DNA from: DASZUC01 sp035547775 | Lineage (GTDB): Bacteria > Patescibacteriota > Saccharimonadia > Saccharimonadales > UBA4665 | NCBI GenBank assembly: GCA_035547775.1 | Contig: DASZUC010000012.1 | Span: 1 to 35,403 of the forward strand | Length of the DNA stretch: 35,403 nucleotides | Direction: 5' to 3' | Shown: piece after piece, positions 19,977 through 27,177 of the stretch | Layout: each line of letters opens with the position of its first letter | How positions within the stretch are numbered: position 1 is the stretch's first letter | Translations under genes and position numbers: made by a program | Notes under the pieces: generated by a model | Databases searched by the model: none | The model's input: the letters and a program-made list of their open reading frames with translations, nothing else | What the model was told of the DNA's origin: nothing

Positions 19977-20240
19977 ATGTTAGTCTTGCATCTGATTTGC
20001 GTTTTTACGAGTCTGCCCTTGATGCTGACGGCCGTAGCAAGGCGCTGGCAACAACGTGCAGGCAATCATTCAGCCTTAGCCCGCCTATCACTTATTAGTT
20101 TCATTGGTCTGCTGATTACGGGATATGGGCTAGTCGCGACCCAACACGCTGAAATTACCAGTGCTTGTGTGAGCGGACTCAGTTACTGGCTTTGTTTGAG
20201 TGGATTGTACGTAGCTTATCGCAAACTCGGTAACGCCTGA
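19977..20240 (+). CDS. Small three-helix membrane protein
   Basis: 87 residues from MLVLHLICVFTSLPLMLTAV. Three hydrophobic segments at about 2-20, 36-55 and 62-80 with short basic linkers (ARRWQQRAGNHSALAR). Unknown function. The start is chosen because TATACT ends 6 bases upstream; a longer frame reads back through the terminator. No Shine-Dalgarno. Its stop adjoins the end of the convergent PpiC gene, with one base between them. Confidence 0.7.
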   Translation: MLVLHLICVFTSLPLMLTAVARRWQQRAGNHSALARLSLISFIGLLITGYGLVATQHAEITSACVSGLSYWLCLSGLYVAYRKLGNA

Positions 20241-20241
20241 G

Positions 20242-21357
20242 TTACGGCGTCATGTAACGGTGCGCCGGCTCTTGTTTTTGGAGCGGCTCGATGTAGGTCG
20301 TGACTGGCTGGAATGTGAACTGAATATGTGCCGCCGTGCGACTGCCATTACCAGCGTTCACGCTCAGGACCCGGAGAATTTCGAGCGTGTAGCCAGTATT
20401 GATAAGCGTTGAGACTTGGTGAGTTTTGAGCTGGAAGAGCGCCGCCGTGATCTGTGGTGGCACTTCTGGATCGTTTTGGGTAATAGCGCCGGTGTACTGG
20501 CCGCCTCGAGCTTGCGTAGCCGTATCGTCAGAATAACGCTCCGCTACTTTCATAAAGCTAACACCTTGCTTCAGTTGCTTAAGCGCTGTTTGCGCTCGAG
20601 TTTGCGTAGTGGTGTCGAGCTTTGCTACAACTGCTTGCTGCAACAACTGTGACTGTAATTCACGCTTAAAATCCGCTTCGTTCCACCCCCAGTACTGATT
20701 TAAAACATTTCGAAAAACTTGATCACTGTTGCCTAAGCGGTTTTGACTGCGCACCAACGCCACTTCCTGATCCACCGCTTGCGGACTAACTGAGACGTGG
20801 TTCTTGGCCGCCAACTGCTTCACATAGGCTTGCTGAATTGATTGATTCAGAGCCTGTTGCTTCAGGCGCGTTAAAAGTTGCTTGCCATCTTTGGTCGAGA
20901 AATCTGTTTGCTGTTGGGTCACGTAATAATGCATGTTGCGGCGCAGCTCAAACAGATACGATTCATAACTCACCCAGTTCGAACCCACTTTGGCGACGGG
21001 AAATGGAATCACTCGTGTGACGTCGTACATAAAGCCAGAAGTGGCCTGGAAGCGATACAAGGATAGGCCACTGTAGACTAGAAAGCCCAAGATGACGACA
21101 ATCGCCAAACTCACTGAAATACGTACCACACGGTGCTTAGAGTGCTGTAATGGATAAATATATTTACGGGCACTACTCAGCACATCTTCACGGTGTTCGG
21201 CAACCGTTTCATTGGTAATGCGCGGCACGTTTTCCAAGGCCTCACTGACCCGCTCCTCAGTGGGCTTCGTGCGCTTGATGGTCCGTTTAACCGCCGCCGG
21301 CAGTTTGGTGGGATGCGGCAGTTTAGGCTTCGGTAGCAACTTCTTCGGTTTCTTCAT
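20242..21357 (-). CDS. Membrane-anchored PpiC/SurA-type peptidyl-prolyl isomerase
   Basis: 371 residues. A basic, Pro/Lys-rich cytoplasmic N-terminus (MKKPKKLLPKPKLPHPTK) is followed by one membrane helix at about 98-117 (ISVSLAIVVILGFLVYSGL). The rest lies outside: a SurA/trigger-factor-like helical part (about 140-255, SYLFELRRNMHYYVTQQQ ... HVSVSPQAVDQEV) and a parvulin-like domain (about 265-345) with VSFMKVAERYSDDTATQARGGQYTG, the PpiC core. Aids folding of exported proteins, perhaps pilins. The ATG at 21357 is chosen as MKKPKK; it overlaps the end of the PH-domain gene by 35 bases, so the two are translationally coupled. Confidence 0.85.
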   Translation of the reverse strand: MKKPKKLLPKPKLPHPTKLPAAVKRTIKRTKPTEERVSEALENVPRITNETVAEHREDVLSSARKYIYPLQHSKHRVVRISVSLAIVVILGFLVYSGLSLYRFQATSGFMYDVTRVIPFPVAKVGSNWVSYESYLFELRRNMHYYVTQQQTDFSTKDGKQLLTRLKQQALNQSIQQAYVKQLAAKNHVSVSPQAVDQEVALVRSQNRLGNSDQVFRNVLNQYWGWNEADFKRELQSQLLQQAVVAKLDTTTQTRAQTALKQLKQGVSFMKVAERYSDDTATQARGGQYTGAITQNDPEVPPQITAALFQLKTHQVSTLINTGYTLEILRVLSVNAGNGSRTAAHIQFTFQPVTTYIEPLQKQEPAHRYMTP

Positions 21358-21922
21358 GCATTTGGTTTGGGCGACCGCCAGCCGGGTAGGCGCTGGCATT
21401 TACCCCTTGATCACGCAGAATGCCTAGGATTTTTTTCTGAATCTTGGCGGGGTGATGCACATCATGGATGGTCAAATCCCCTACATAGGTCTGCATCTTT
21501 ATTGTACCAAATCCCAGCAGGGTTTCCTGCAGACCAGAAACTTCATAATTCACTGACTGAATCTGCTGGAGGCCCAGATCAGCCACCGCTCGGTGGAATA
21601 AACCCTTTTGGGTAATTTGAATAAACCGCTGGTCGGTTAGGACAAAAACACTGAAATGCCAGCCGATCCAACTTGGCAAGAAGATGAGGCCACCCAGCAC
21701 ACAACCCAAAGCCAAACCACCAAAAAAGACTCCAAAACCCCACTCTGGGTGAATCGCCGTGGGGATGATGCCAATCAGGGGTCCGAGCATACCAAAAACC
21801 AGGCCTTTGCGCATCACAATTGGGTGTTTGCGAAAGACGAAAAGCACTGTTTCATCATCGAACTGGTCTTCGAAGTATTTAACGTGGTCGGTTTGTGATT
21901 TTTTGCTGTCAGTATCAGCCAT
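21323..21922 (-). CDS. Bacterial PH-domain (YdbS-like) membrane protein
   Basis: 199 residues. After an acidic N-terminus come two close membrane helices at about 37-85 (KGLVFGMLGPLIGIIPTAI, then FFGGLALGCVLGGLIFL), then a bacterial PH-2 domain: FVLTDQRFIQITQKGLFHRAVADLGLQQIQSVNYEVSG, followed by LLGFGTIKMQTYVGDLTIHDVHHPAKI. That block is the signature of YdbS/YdbT-type proteins. Role at the membrane unknown. First gene of a pair with the PpiC foldase. TAAAAT (21929-21934) ends 6 bases before the ATG; no Shine-Dalgarno, so leaderless. Confidence 0.85.
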   Translation of the reverse strand: MADTDSKKSQTDHVKYFEDQFDDETVLFVFRKHPIVMRKGLVFGMLGPLIGIIPTAIHPEWGFGVFFGGLALGCVLGGLIFLPSWIGWHFSVFVLTDQRFIQITQKGLFHRAVADLGLQQIQSVNYEVSGLQETLLGFGTIKMQTYVGDLTIHDVHHPAKIQKKILGILRDQGVNASAYPAGGRPNQMHEETEEVATEA

Positions 21923-21928
21923 ACGCTT

Positions 21929-21934
21929 ATTTTA
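21929..21934 (-). promoter_or_regulatory. -10 box of PH-domain/PpiC operon
   Basis: TAAAAT on the minus strand, 6 bases before the ATG at 21922. Confidence 0.55.
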
Positions 21935-21950
21935 TCAGGAAATGCTAGTC

Positions 21951-22025
21951 TGGTGCCCCCGAGAGGACTCGAACCTCTAGCTCCTCCTTAGGACGGAGTT
22001 ATTTTATCCATTGAACTACAGGGGC
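21951..22025 (-). tRNA. tRNA-Arg(CCT)
   Basis: 75 nt on the minus strand: acceptor GCCCCTG/CGGGGGC (one G-U), anticodon arm ACTCC-GTCCTAA-GGAGG with anticodon CCT (21990-21992) and an A-G pair at the stem base, T-arm GAGG/CCTC, encoded CCA. TATAAT at 22035-22040 is its promoter. Confidence 0.94.
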
Positions 22026-22034
22026 ATCTTCTTG

Positions 22035-22040
22035 ATTATA
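22035..22040 (-). promoter_or_regulatory. -10 box of tRNA-Arg(CCT)
   Basis: TATAAT on the minus strand, 9 bases before the tRNA 5' end. Confidence 0.6.
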
Positions 22041-22047
22041 CAGATAT

Positions 22048-22440
22048 CATGCCGAATTAATTGTCATCCTGAACTAGTTTCAGGACCTATACGAACTTAG
22101 CCCCTTCCATCTCATCGTCCTGGTATCAACCGGGATCTTCCTTTCTCTTTCCTCCTTCTCAGGAAGCGAACCTCTCTTCTAAAGTATTCATCAATACTTC
22201 TTTCCTTGTTCTTTTTCTACAAAAAGAACCAAAAACTCTTCCGGCCAGTACGTCACTACTTACTACCTGCATACTCCTGCTTGGCTGGCTTGCCAGATTA
22301 GTAGTCGCGATTGATACCTAAACGGTATCACCGCTCCGAAATCTGGCTACGCGCAGTCGTCACAGGAGCACCCAGCTAATCAGTAGTTCCTCAAGGCCGG
22401 GGTAATCGCAGGTAATTGCTAAAAGCTAAGGGCTAGCGCC
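22048..22440 (-). other. Unexplained non-coding region with nested hairpins
   Basis: About 390 bases without a credible ORF between ndk and tRNA-Arg. The left end (22048-22085) carries TGTCATCCTGAA and TTTCAGGA, a fragment of the interspersed repeat family. On the minus strand there follow GTTCTTTTT-GTAG-AAAAAGAAC, AAGTATT-GATG-AATACTT, and a nested structure at about 22290-22347: GCCAGATT/AATCTGGC enclosing GCG/CGC and TGATACC-GTTTA-GGTATCA. It could be an ndk 3' UTR, a structured RNA gene, or a decayed element. No tRNA-like or tmRNA signature is present. Confidence 0.45.
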
Positions 22441-22447
22441 GAGTGAA

Positions 22448-22969
22448 CTATTTCTTTTTGGACTTGGGACGAGGTTGAGTAAAGTACTCGTGCAGCGTGG
22501 TGTAGCTGTCGTAAATTTCTGCATCGGTGAACCAATGACTGATTTCGGCCTTAGCTTCATCAACGTCACCAGAGGCGTGTAACAGCGTGGGCAGTGCCAC
22601 ATTGTGAGCGTTAACGTAATCGAGGCTGGCGTGCGCGTAATCGCCACGGATGGTACCGGGTGCAGCTTCTTTGGTGTTGGTAGCACCCACCAATTTGCGC
22701 ACTACTGCCACGGCTTCAACTCCCTGCAGTACTGCGGCAATTACTGGTCCCTCTTGCATGGCACCCAGCTGTACCTGGAACTGCGGCTCGCCGCGCCTAG
22801 AGATCATTTTGCCAATGGTTTCGTAATGGTGATAATAGTGATCTTCATCTGGGCTCAGCATTTTCATAGCCACAATTTTTAGCCCGGCTTTTTCAAAACG
22901 CATTAAAATTTCGCCCATCAGGCCACGCTGAATGGCATCTGGTTTAAAAACGATCAGTGTTCGTTCCAT
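22448..22969 (-). CDS. ndk: Nucleoside diphosphate kinase, long form
   Basis: 173 residues; the usual length is about 140. Transfers gamma-phosphate from ATP to NDPs through phospho-His. MERTLIVFKPDAIQRGLMGEI, EHY-type HYYHHYE, and AAPGTIRGDYA are family landmarks. The catalytic His is H131 in LLHASGDVDEAKAEI (family form NxxHGSDSxExA). Between GTIRGDYA and this His, an insert of about a dozen residues (SLDYVNAHNVALP) is present, and the C-terminus has a Lys-rich tail (PRPKSKKK). The start is supported by TAAGGA 6 bases upstream, one of the few SD-led monocistronic genes here. Confidence 0.93.
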   Translation of the reverse strand: MERTLIVFKPDAIQRGLMGEILMRFEKAGLKIVAMKMLSPDEDHYYHHYETIGKMISRRGEPQFQVQLGAMQEGPVIAAVLQGVEAVAVVRKLVGATNTKEAAPGTIRGDYAHASLDYVNAHNVALPTLLHASGDVDEAKAEISHWFTDAEIYDSYTTLHEYFTQPRPKSKKK

Positions 22970-23037
22970 TAAGGTTCCTTATTTACTTTTCTTTAGTTTA
23001 ACAGATTGAGGAGCGATCCGCTAGACACGTCGTACAA

Positions 23038-23046
23038 TGTTATAAT
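23038..23046 (+). promoter_or_regulatory. Extended -10 promoter of the recombinase gene
   Basis: TGtTATAAT, a perfect extended -10 ending 6 bases before the ATG. No -35 resemblance is needed or seen. Leaderless mRNA expected. Confidence 0.7.
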
Positions 23047-23052
23047 CAGCTT

Positions 23053-23970
23053 ATGTTATTCGCGAAAGCTAAGACAGACTTTTTGGAATATTTGGAGCTC
23101 GAACAAAACCGTTCGCAGAAAACCATCGCCAATTATGACCACTATTTAACGCGCCTGCTCGACTTTGCGGGTGAGATTCAGGTCAAAGATATCGATGTAG
23201 AGATGGTGCGTAAATGGCGACTGTGGCTCAACCGTCTGGGCACTAATACCTCTGATGAGTTGGGTAAACTAACCCAGAATTATCACTTGATTGCCCTGCG
23301 CAGTTTCTTAAAATACTGTGCCAAAGTGAACATTCCAGCTTTGACCGCCGATAAGATTGAGCTAGCTCGCACCCAGCGTAAACAGGTCACATTTTTGAAT
23401 GAAGACGAACTGGAGCGGATGTTTGCCGAGCCAGACATTAACACGTTACCCGGTTTGCGTGATCGAGCAATTTTAGAGTTACTGTTTAGCTCGGGTTTGC
23501 GCGTTAGTGAGCTGGTTAGCTTGGACCGTGACCACATTAACCTCAAGCGCCGTGAATTTATGGTGCGTGGTAAGGGGCAAAAAGATCGGCCGATTTTTAT
23601 TAGTGACGCTGCTGCTGACTGGCTGCAGCAATACCTAGATAAGCGTCAGGACACCACTCGACCGCTGTTTGTACGGTACAGTGGCCGTAAAACCGTTGAT
23701 CTATCGGGCAACTTTCATCGTTTGACGGTGCGCAGCGTCCAGCGTTTGGTAGCCCGCTATGCCCTGCTGGCTGGCATCACTAAACATGTTAGCCCGCATA
23801 CACTGCGACACTCCTTCGCTACCGACTTATTGATGAATGGCGCCGATTTACGCTCAGTGCAAGCTATGCTGGGTCACAGCAACATCGCCACCACCCAGAT
23901 TTATACGCATGTGACCGATCCACACCTGAAAGCGGTACACGAAAAATTTCATCACAAGTCAGATCAATAG
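23053..23970 (+). CDS. XerC/XerD-like tyrosine recombinase
   Basis: 305 residues, the normal Xer length. N-terminal SAM-like DNA-binding domain (3-95, FLEYLELEQNRSQKTIANY), then the catalytic domain with R150 (SSGLRVSEL), K174 (RGKGQKDRP), H249-x2-R252 (HTLRHSF), H275 (LGHSN) and nucleophile Y284 (IYTHV). Xer proteins resolve chromosome dimers at dif; no dif-like site or mobile element is seen next to it, so a housekeeping role is more likely than an integrase. Its stop adjoins the stop of the last minor pilin gene with no gap. Leaderless start. Confidence 0.92.
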   Translation: MLFAKAKTDFLEYLELEQNRSQKTIANYDHYLTRLLDFAGEIQVKDIDVEMVRKWRLWLNRLGTNTSDELGKLTQNYHLIALRSFLKYCAKVNIPALTADKIELARTQRKQVTFLNEDELERMFAEPDINTLPGLRDRAILELLFSSGLRVSELVSLDRDHINLKRREFMVRGKGQKDRPIFISDAAADWLQQYLDKRQDTTRPLFVRYSGRKTVDLSGNFHRLTVRSVQRLVARYALLAGITKHVSPHTLRHSFATDLLMNGADLRSVQAMLGHSNIATTQIYTHVTDPHLKAVHEKFHHKSDQ

Positions 23971-25053
23971 CTACAGACAGAGGGGGTTGCCATCAGCACC
24001 AGCCTGAATGCTGCTATCGATGTCGGGAGCGATAGCCAATGGCTGACCAGATGTATAGGTGAATCGTTTACAGATAGAATCAGTAGTCTGGAGAGCGTAG
24101 TCGGGATAGGTTGGCGTCGTAGCTGTTCCGCTCGTGCCGACGCGAACTTGAATGCGCCGCAAGACGTCTTGGGCTTTACCAGTAGCATCAATGATTAACT
24201 GGCCCCCCAGACCAACGGTGCCGCCACTATTAGAAGCCGTGAGGGTAAGCGTGGTGCTCGCGCTGCCGTAAATTTGCATGGCTCGTACATAGTAGCTGTT
24301 GGCGTCGCTATTCAGTGAAGTAATTTTGAGACTACACTGACTGGCCGTACAGTTAGCGGTCAGCGAAGTTGCTTTACCAGTATTTGGTGCAGTAGTACCG
24401 AAATCGGTACTACTAGAACCAGCACCAGGTCGCAAGAAAGCCGTCATCACATCACCGTTCAAAGCGCTGCGAGTTAGGGTTGCACCATTGGGTATTTGCA
24501 CTAGATCAAAACGCAACATCGGGTACAAGCAGCTGGTGTTCCAGGTGGAGTAATTGGAGTTCAGGGTCGGACAGGTCGTAATACCATTAACACCACCGCT
24601 GACGGTGTTGGTTGGAGTCCAACTAAACTGCAGCGCAGTCATTTGGCCGCTGGGGTTCAAAGCCGTCACCCAAGAATGGCTGGTACCCCCCAGTGGTTTC
24701 TGTAGTGTACCACCGGCTCCACCGCTACTAGTTACCGTAATACAACTATAGGAGACACCTGGGCCCAAAGTACCGCTGTGGCTGGGTACGCCGCCACACC
24801 TTGACGATTGAAAGTCGCTGACTTGTGCGCCATTCTTTAAAGCTTGAATAGCATCATTGACCCCTGTTTCAGCCGCATAAAAGGCCTGGGAGCTCAACTG
24901 GTTGTCAAGCGCTCGCGTTTGTTCGTGACGTGATAATTCAGCAAAGCCAAGCGTAATCAGGCTGAGCACTACCAGCATAACTACCGCAATAACAATCGAA
25001 GCGAAACCGCCTGTTTGTTTTTCAGATATTCGAGGTGAGCGGAATAAGCTCAT
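23971..25053 (-). CDS. PilX-like minor prepilin
   Basis: 360 residues. A basic leader ending KQTGG is cut before FASIVIAVVMLVVLSLITLGFAE, a type III prepilin helix. Position +5 is Val rather than the near-invariant Glu, as in GspK-like tip subunits. AFYAAETGVNDAIQAL is the PilX N-terminal motif. The rest is a large Ser/Thr/Gly-rich beta-like domain (about 80-355) with several Cys. Last gene of the minor pilin group (order 26231, 25779, 25069, this), so it probably belongs to the pilus tip or initiation complex. AGGAG lies about 12 bases before the ATG. Confidence 0.85.
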   Translation of the reverse strand: MSLFRSPRISEKQTGGFASIVIAVVMLVVLSLITLGFAELSRHEQTRALDNQLSSQAFYAAETGVNDAIQALKNGAQVSDFQSSRCGGVPSHSGTLGPGVSYSCITVTSSGGAGGTLQKPLGGTSHSWVTALNPSGQMTALQFSWTPTNTVSGGVNGITTCPTLNSNYSTWNTSCLYPMLRFDLVQIPNGATLTRSALNGDVMTAFLRPGAGSSSTDFGTTAPNTGKATSLTANCTASQCSLKITSLNSDANSYYVRAMQIYGSASTTLTLTASNSGGTVGLGGQLIIDATGKAQDVLRRIQVRVGTSGTATTPTYPDYALQTTDSICKRFTYTSGQPLAIAPDIDSSIQAGADGNPLCL

Positions 25054-25068
25054 GGTTTCATTTTACTC

Positions 25069-25782
25069 CTAGTCTACGCGATTTTCTACGGTTACGGTCA
25101 AATATGATGTGGCACAAAATTGATCCCCTACATTACCGCGGCAGGTTACCTGGCTGACGGGGGCAGTTGGGTTCCAGATATGGGTGCTGTTGGTAGGAGT
25201 GTGCTTGCAGTCGTTGGGCGTACCGCTATCACAAAGCAAGTCATCTGGACCATAGGCAATACCCACACTAATGGCAAACAGATTGTCGCTGGCGTTGATG
25301 GGTGTTTTGGTGATCGTTAGCTTAGTGAGGCGTTCATTATTATTGAGTAACTCACTGCCGCTGGCGCTGGGTGCTGCAGCGCCGGTCATCGTTGGCATGC
25401 TAGCCACATCGGTGGTACAACCGCCACTCGGTTGGTCGCGCCAAACGCCGTGATGAGTAGCGTCCACGACCTGGCCAAGCACGTAAGTATAGCGGAGGCC
25501 GTTAATACAGAAAACACCTTCTTGGTAATTGCCAATTCCTCTGTAACTAGTTGAAGCCGCAAAGCTGGCTGCCGGACCTAGCTGGAGATCCTGGCCAATT
25601 TGACTGGTAATACCGCGGCTGTCATCTTGGACATTGGATTGATTTAAACCTTTTTGGTAGAGACCGCCGATGTGCGTCAGAACAGCAGCAGCAATAATCA
25701 ATAAGATGGACAGCACCGTGAGGGAAATCATCAACTCCACAATCGTAAAGCCGGCTTGGCGATGGCGACGTTGATAGCTCAT
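25069..25782 (-). CDS. PilW/PulJ-like minor prepilin
   Basis: 237 residues. The prepilin site RHRQAG is cut before FTIVELMISLTVLSILLIIAAAV, with Glu5 present. The body holds Cys pairs (FCINGLRYTYV, GGCTTD, LLCDSGTPNDCK, TCRGNVGDQFC) likely forming disulphides. Shares an ATGA overlap of 4 bases with the preceding prepilin gene, so the two are translated together. Minor subunits of this type prime pilus assembly. Confidence 0.87.
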   Translation of the reverse strand: MSYQRRHRQAGFTIVELMISLTVLSILLIIAAAVLTHIGGLYQKGLNQSNVQDDSRGITSQIGQDLQLGPAASFAASTSYRGIGNYQEGVFCINGLRYTYVLGQVVDATHHGVWRDQPSGGCTTDVASMPTMTGAAAPSASGSELLNNNERLTKLTITKTPINASDNLFAISVGIAYGPDDLLCDSGTPNDCKHTPTNSTHIWNPTAPVSQVTCRGNVGDQFCATSYLTVTVENRVD

Positions 25783-26237
25783 GAGTGCAGCCTATAAATT
25801 AAACTGGCCTGCCCTTTACCGCCGAGTGCACTGTCCCATACTGCTGTTAAGGTAAACGTATCGGGCGCGTTACTGACGGCTTTAATGTAATGAATTGCCA
25901 GATGATAGAAGCCCTGGATACAGGTGGCCGGATAGGTACCATAACTATTGAGGTTCACTGGACTGGCCGTAAACGGCACTGCTGCTGGCGGTGTAGCAGC
26001 CAGATTAATGCAGAAATACTCGCCATCAGTATAGGTGCTGAGCGGCAAAGTTCGGAGCGCCTCTACTTGGCTCTGCAACAGCGTGAGTGCCTGACTATGC
26101 TCCTGTGAGTCACGATCGGTGCCCAAGCTATGGTTGGCAATCATAAAAGCAATCGCCAGAGCTGCTCCTAACACCGCCAGGACCACTAACACTTCAACGA
26201 TGGTGTCACCGGCCTGATTGCGTAAACGTTTTAGCAT
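25779..26237 (-). CDS. PilV-like minor prepilin
   Basis: 152 residues. Leader MLKRLRNQAG then DTIVEVLVVLAVLGAALAIAF: Glu5 is kept but the first mature residue is Asp rather than Phe or Met. The body has few Cys (EYFCINLAAT, ATCIQGFYHLAIHYIKAV). Overlaps the preceding prepilin gene by 7 bases and the next by 4. Same minor pilin operon. Confidence 0.87.
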   Translation of the reverse strand: MLKRLRNQAGDTIVEVLVVLAVLGAALAIAFMIANHSLGTDRDSQEHSQALTLLQSQVEALRTLPLSTYTDGEYFCINLAATPPAAVPFTASPVNLNSYGTYPATCIQGFYHLAIHYIKAVSNAPDTFTLTAVWDSALGGKGQASLIYRLHS

Positions 26238-27133
26238 GTGACTCCCGCTATTTGGCCAATATGCACAGTAGCCGCTAACTGGCTTCCCTGCGAACCAACC
26301 GATACGCTGGCGATGCGACCAGCGCCATCATTCACGCAAATAACCGCTTGACCAGCAGGTGCGTACTGTAGGTAATTCGTTCCTGAGCTTAGGGTCGAGT
26401 TAATAGCATTGGCCGCAACTTTCGTCGTAACACCGGTGGTTGGTGTGCCTCCAAACGAAGCATTATAGTCGGCCAGGCTCACAATGGTACCGCCATTCAC
26501 GTTACTACCACTTCCGCTTTGCGCAAATTGGGTAATGAAGCCAAAGCCATCAGCTGGCTTAAAAGTACCACTGTAGTTAACCCACACCTTGGTGATTGGC
26601 AAGCTGTAGGCAGTGTTTTCCACGACTGGGAAGAAGGAGCTGTTTGGAGTGAGCGTAACAGCTGTGGGCGTGGTGTTATTCAACAGGGTTTGAGCTGGTA
26701 AGCTTGGGTTGAGATTATCGGTGCCGGCCCGACTGCCAGCAATTGTAAAGGCATTGAATTGGGTTGTAGAGTTACTAATGCCCGGGCTGGCAGCATTCAC
26801 GGCTGGATGAAATTGCAGCATATAGCCTAAGAATACGCAGTCATCATGAGTGCCTTGGGCACTGTTGCCGGGTGAAAACGTCAAGAAGTTAGCGCCAGCC
26901 GAACAGTTAAAACTAGCCGTATCGGGAAAACGGCCACTAGCTGATTCGTTAATATAAGTCTGTAGCGTGGAGGCCAGCTGGTTCATGCCATCACGAAACT
27001 GAGTCTTGGCGACTTTACCAGAGATAAATACCGCCGCCATCACAAACATCATGCCTGAGATCGCTAAAAATATCATGACCTCAATGATGGTGTAACCCGA
27101 CGTCGGTTGAGCTGTTTGTTTGCCACCCGACAT
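26231..27133 (-). CDS. Minor prepilin, GspH/FimT-like
   Basis: 300 residues. Leader MSGGKQTAQPTSG, then YTIIEVMIFLAISGMMFVMAAVF with Glu5, then GKVAKTQFRDGMNQLASTLQTYINESASG, a typical alpha-1 C segment, and a long Ser/Thr/Asn-rich beta domain. First gene of the four-gene minor pilin operon. An extended -10 TGaTATACT (27143-27150) ends 9 bases before the ATG, giving at most a 2-3 base leader. pilD lies upstream in the same direction with 44 bases between. Confidence 0.87.
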   Translation of the reverse strand: MSGGKQTAQPTSGYTIIEVMIFLAISGMMFVMAAVFISGKVAKTQFRDGMNQLASTLQTYINESASGRFPDTASFNCSAGANFLTFSPGNSAQGTHDDCVFLGYMLQFHPAVNAASPGISNSTTQFNAFTIAGSRAGTDNLNPSLPAQTLLNNTTPTAVTLTPNSSFFPVVENTAYSLPITKVWVNYSGTFKPADGFGFITQFAQSGSGSNVNGGTIVSLADYNASFGGTPTTGVTTKVAANAINSTLSSGTNYLQYAPAGQAVICVNDGAGRIASVSVGSQGSQLAATVHIGQIAGVTC

Positions 27134-27142
27134 AACAGTTTC

Positions 27143-27150
27143 AGTATATC
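27143..27150 (-). promoter_or_regulatory. Extended -10 of the minor pilin operon
   Basis: TGaTATACT on the minus strand (-10 hexamer 27143-27148), 9 bases before the ATG at 27133. Confidence 0.55.
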
Positions 27151-27177
27151 ATAAGCGTCTTCGTAAAACTTCGGCGC

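Noticed and set aside
22048..22440. tmRNA or 6S RNA
   Set aside because: No tRNA-like domain or tag frame for tmRNA, and no long rod with central bubble for 6S that I can draw.
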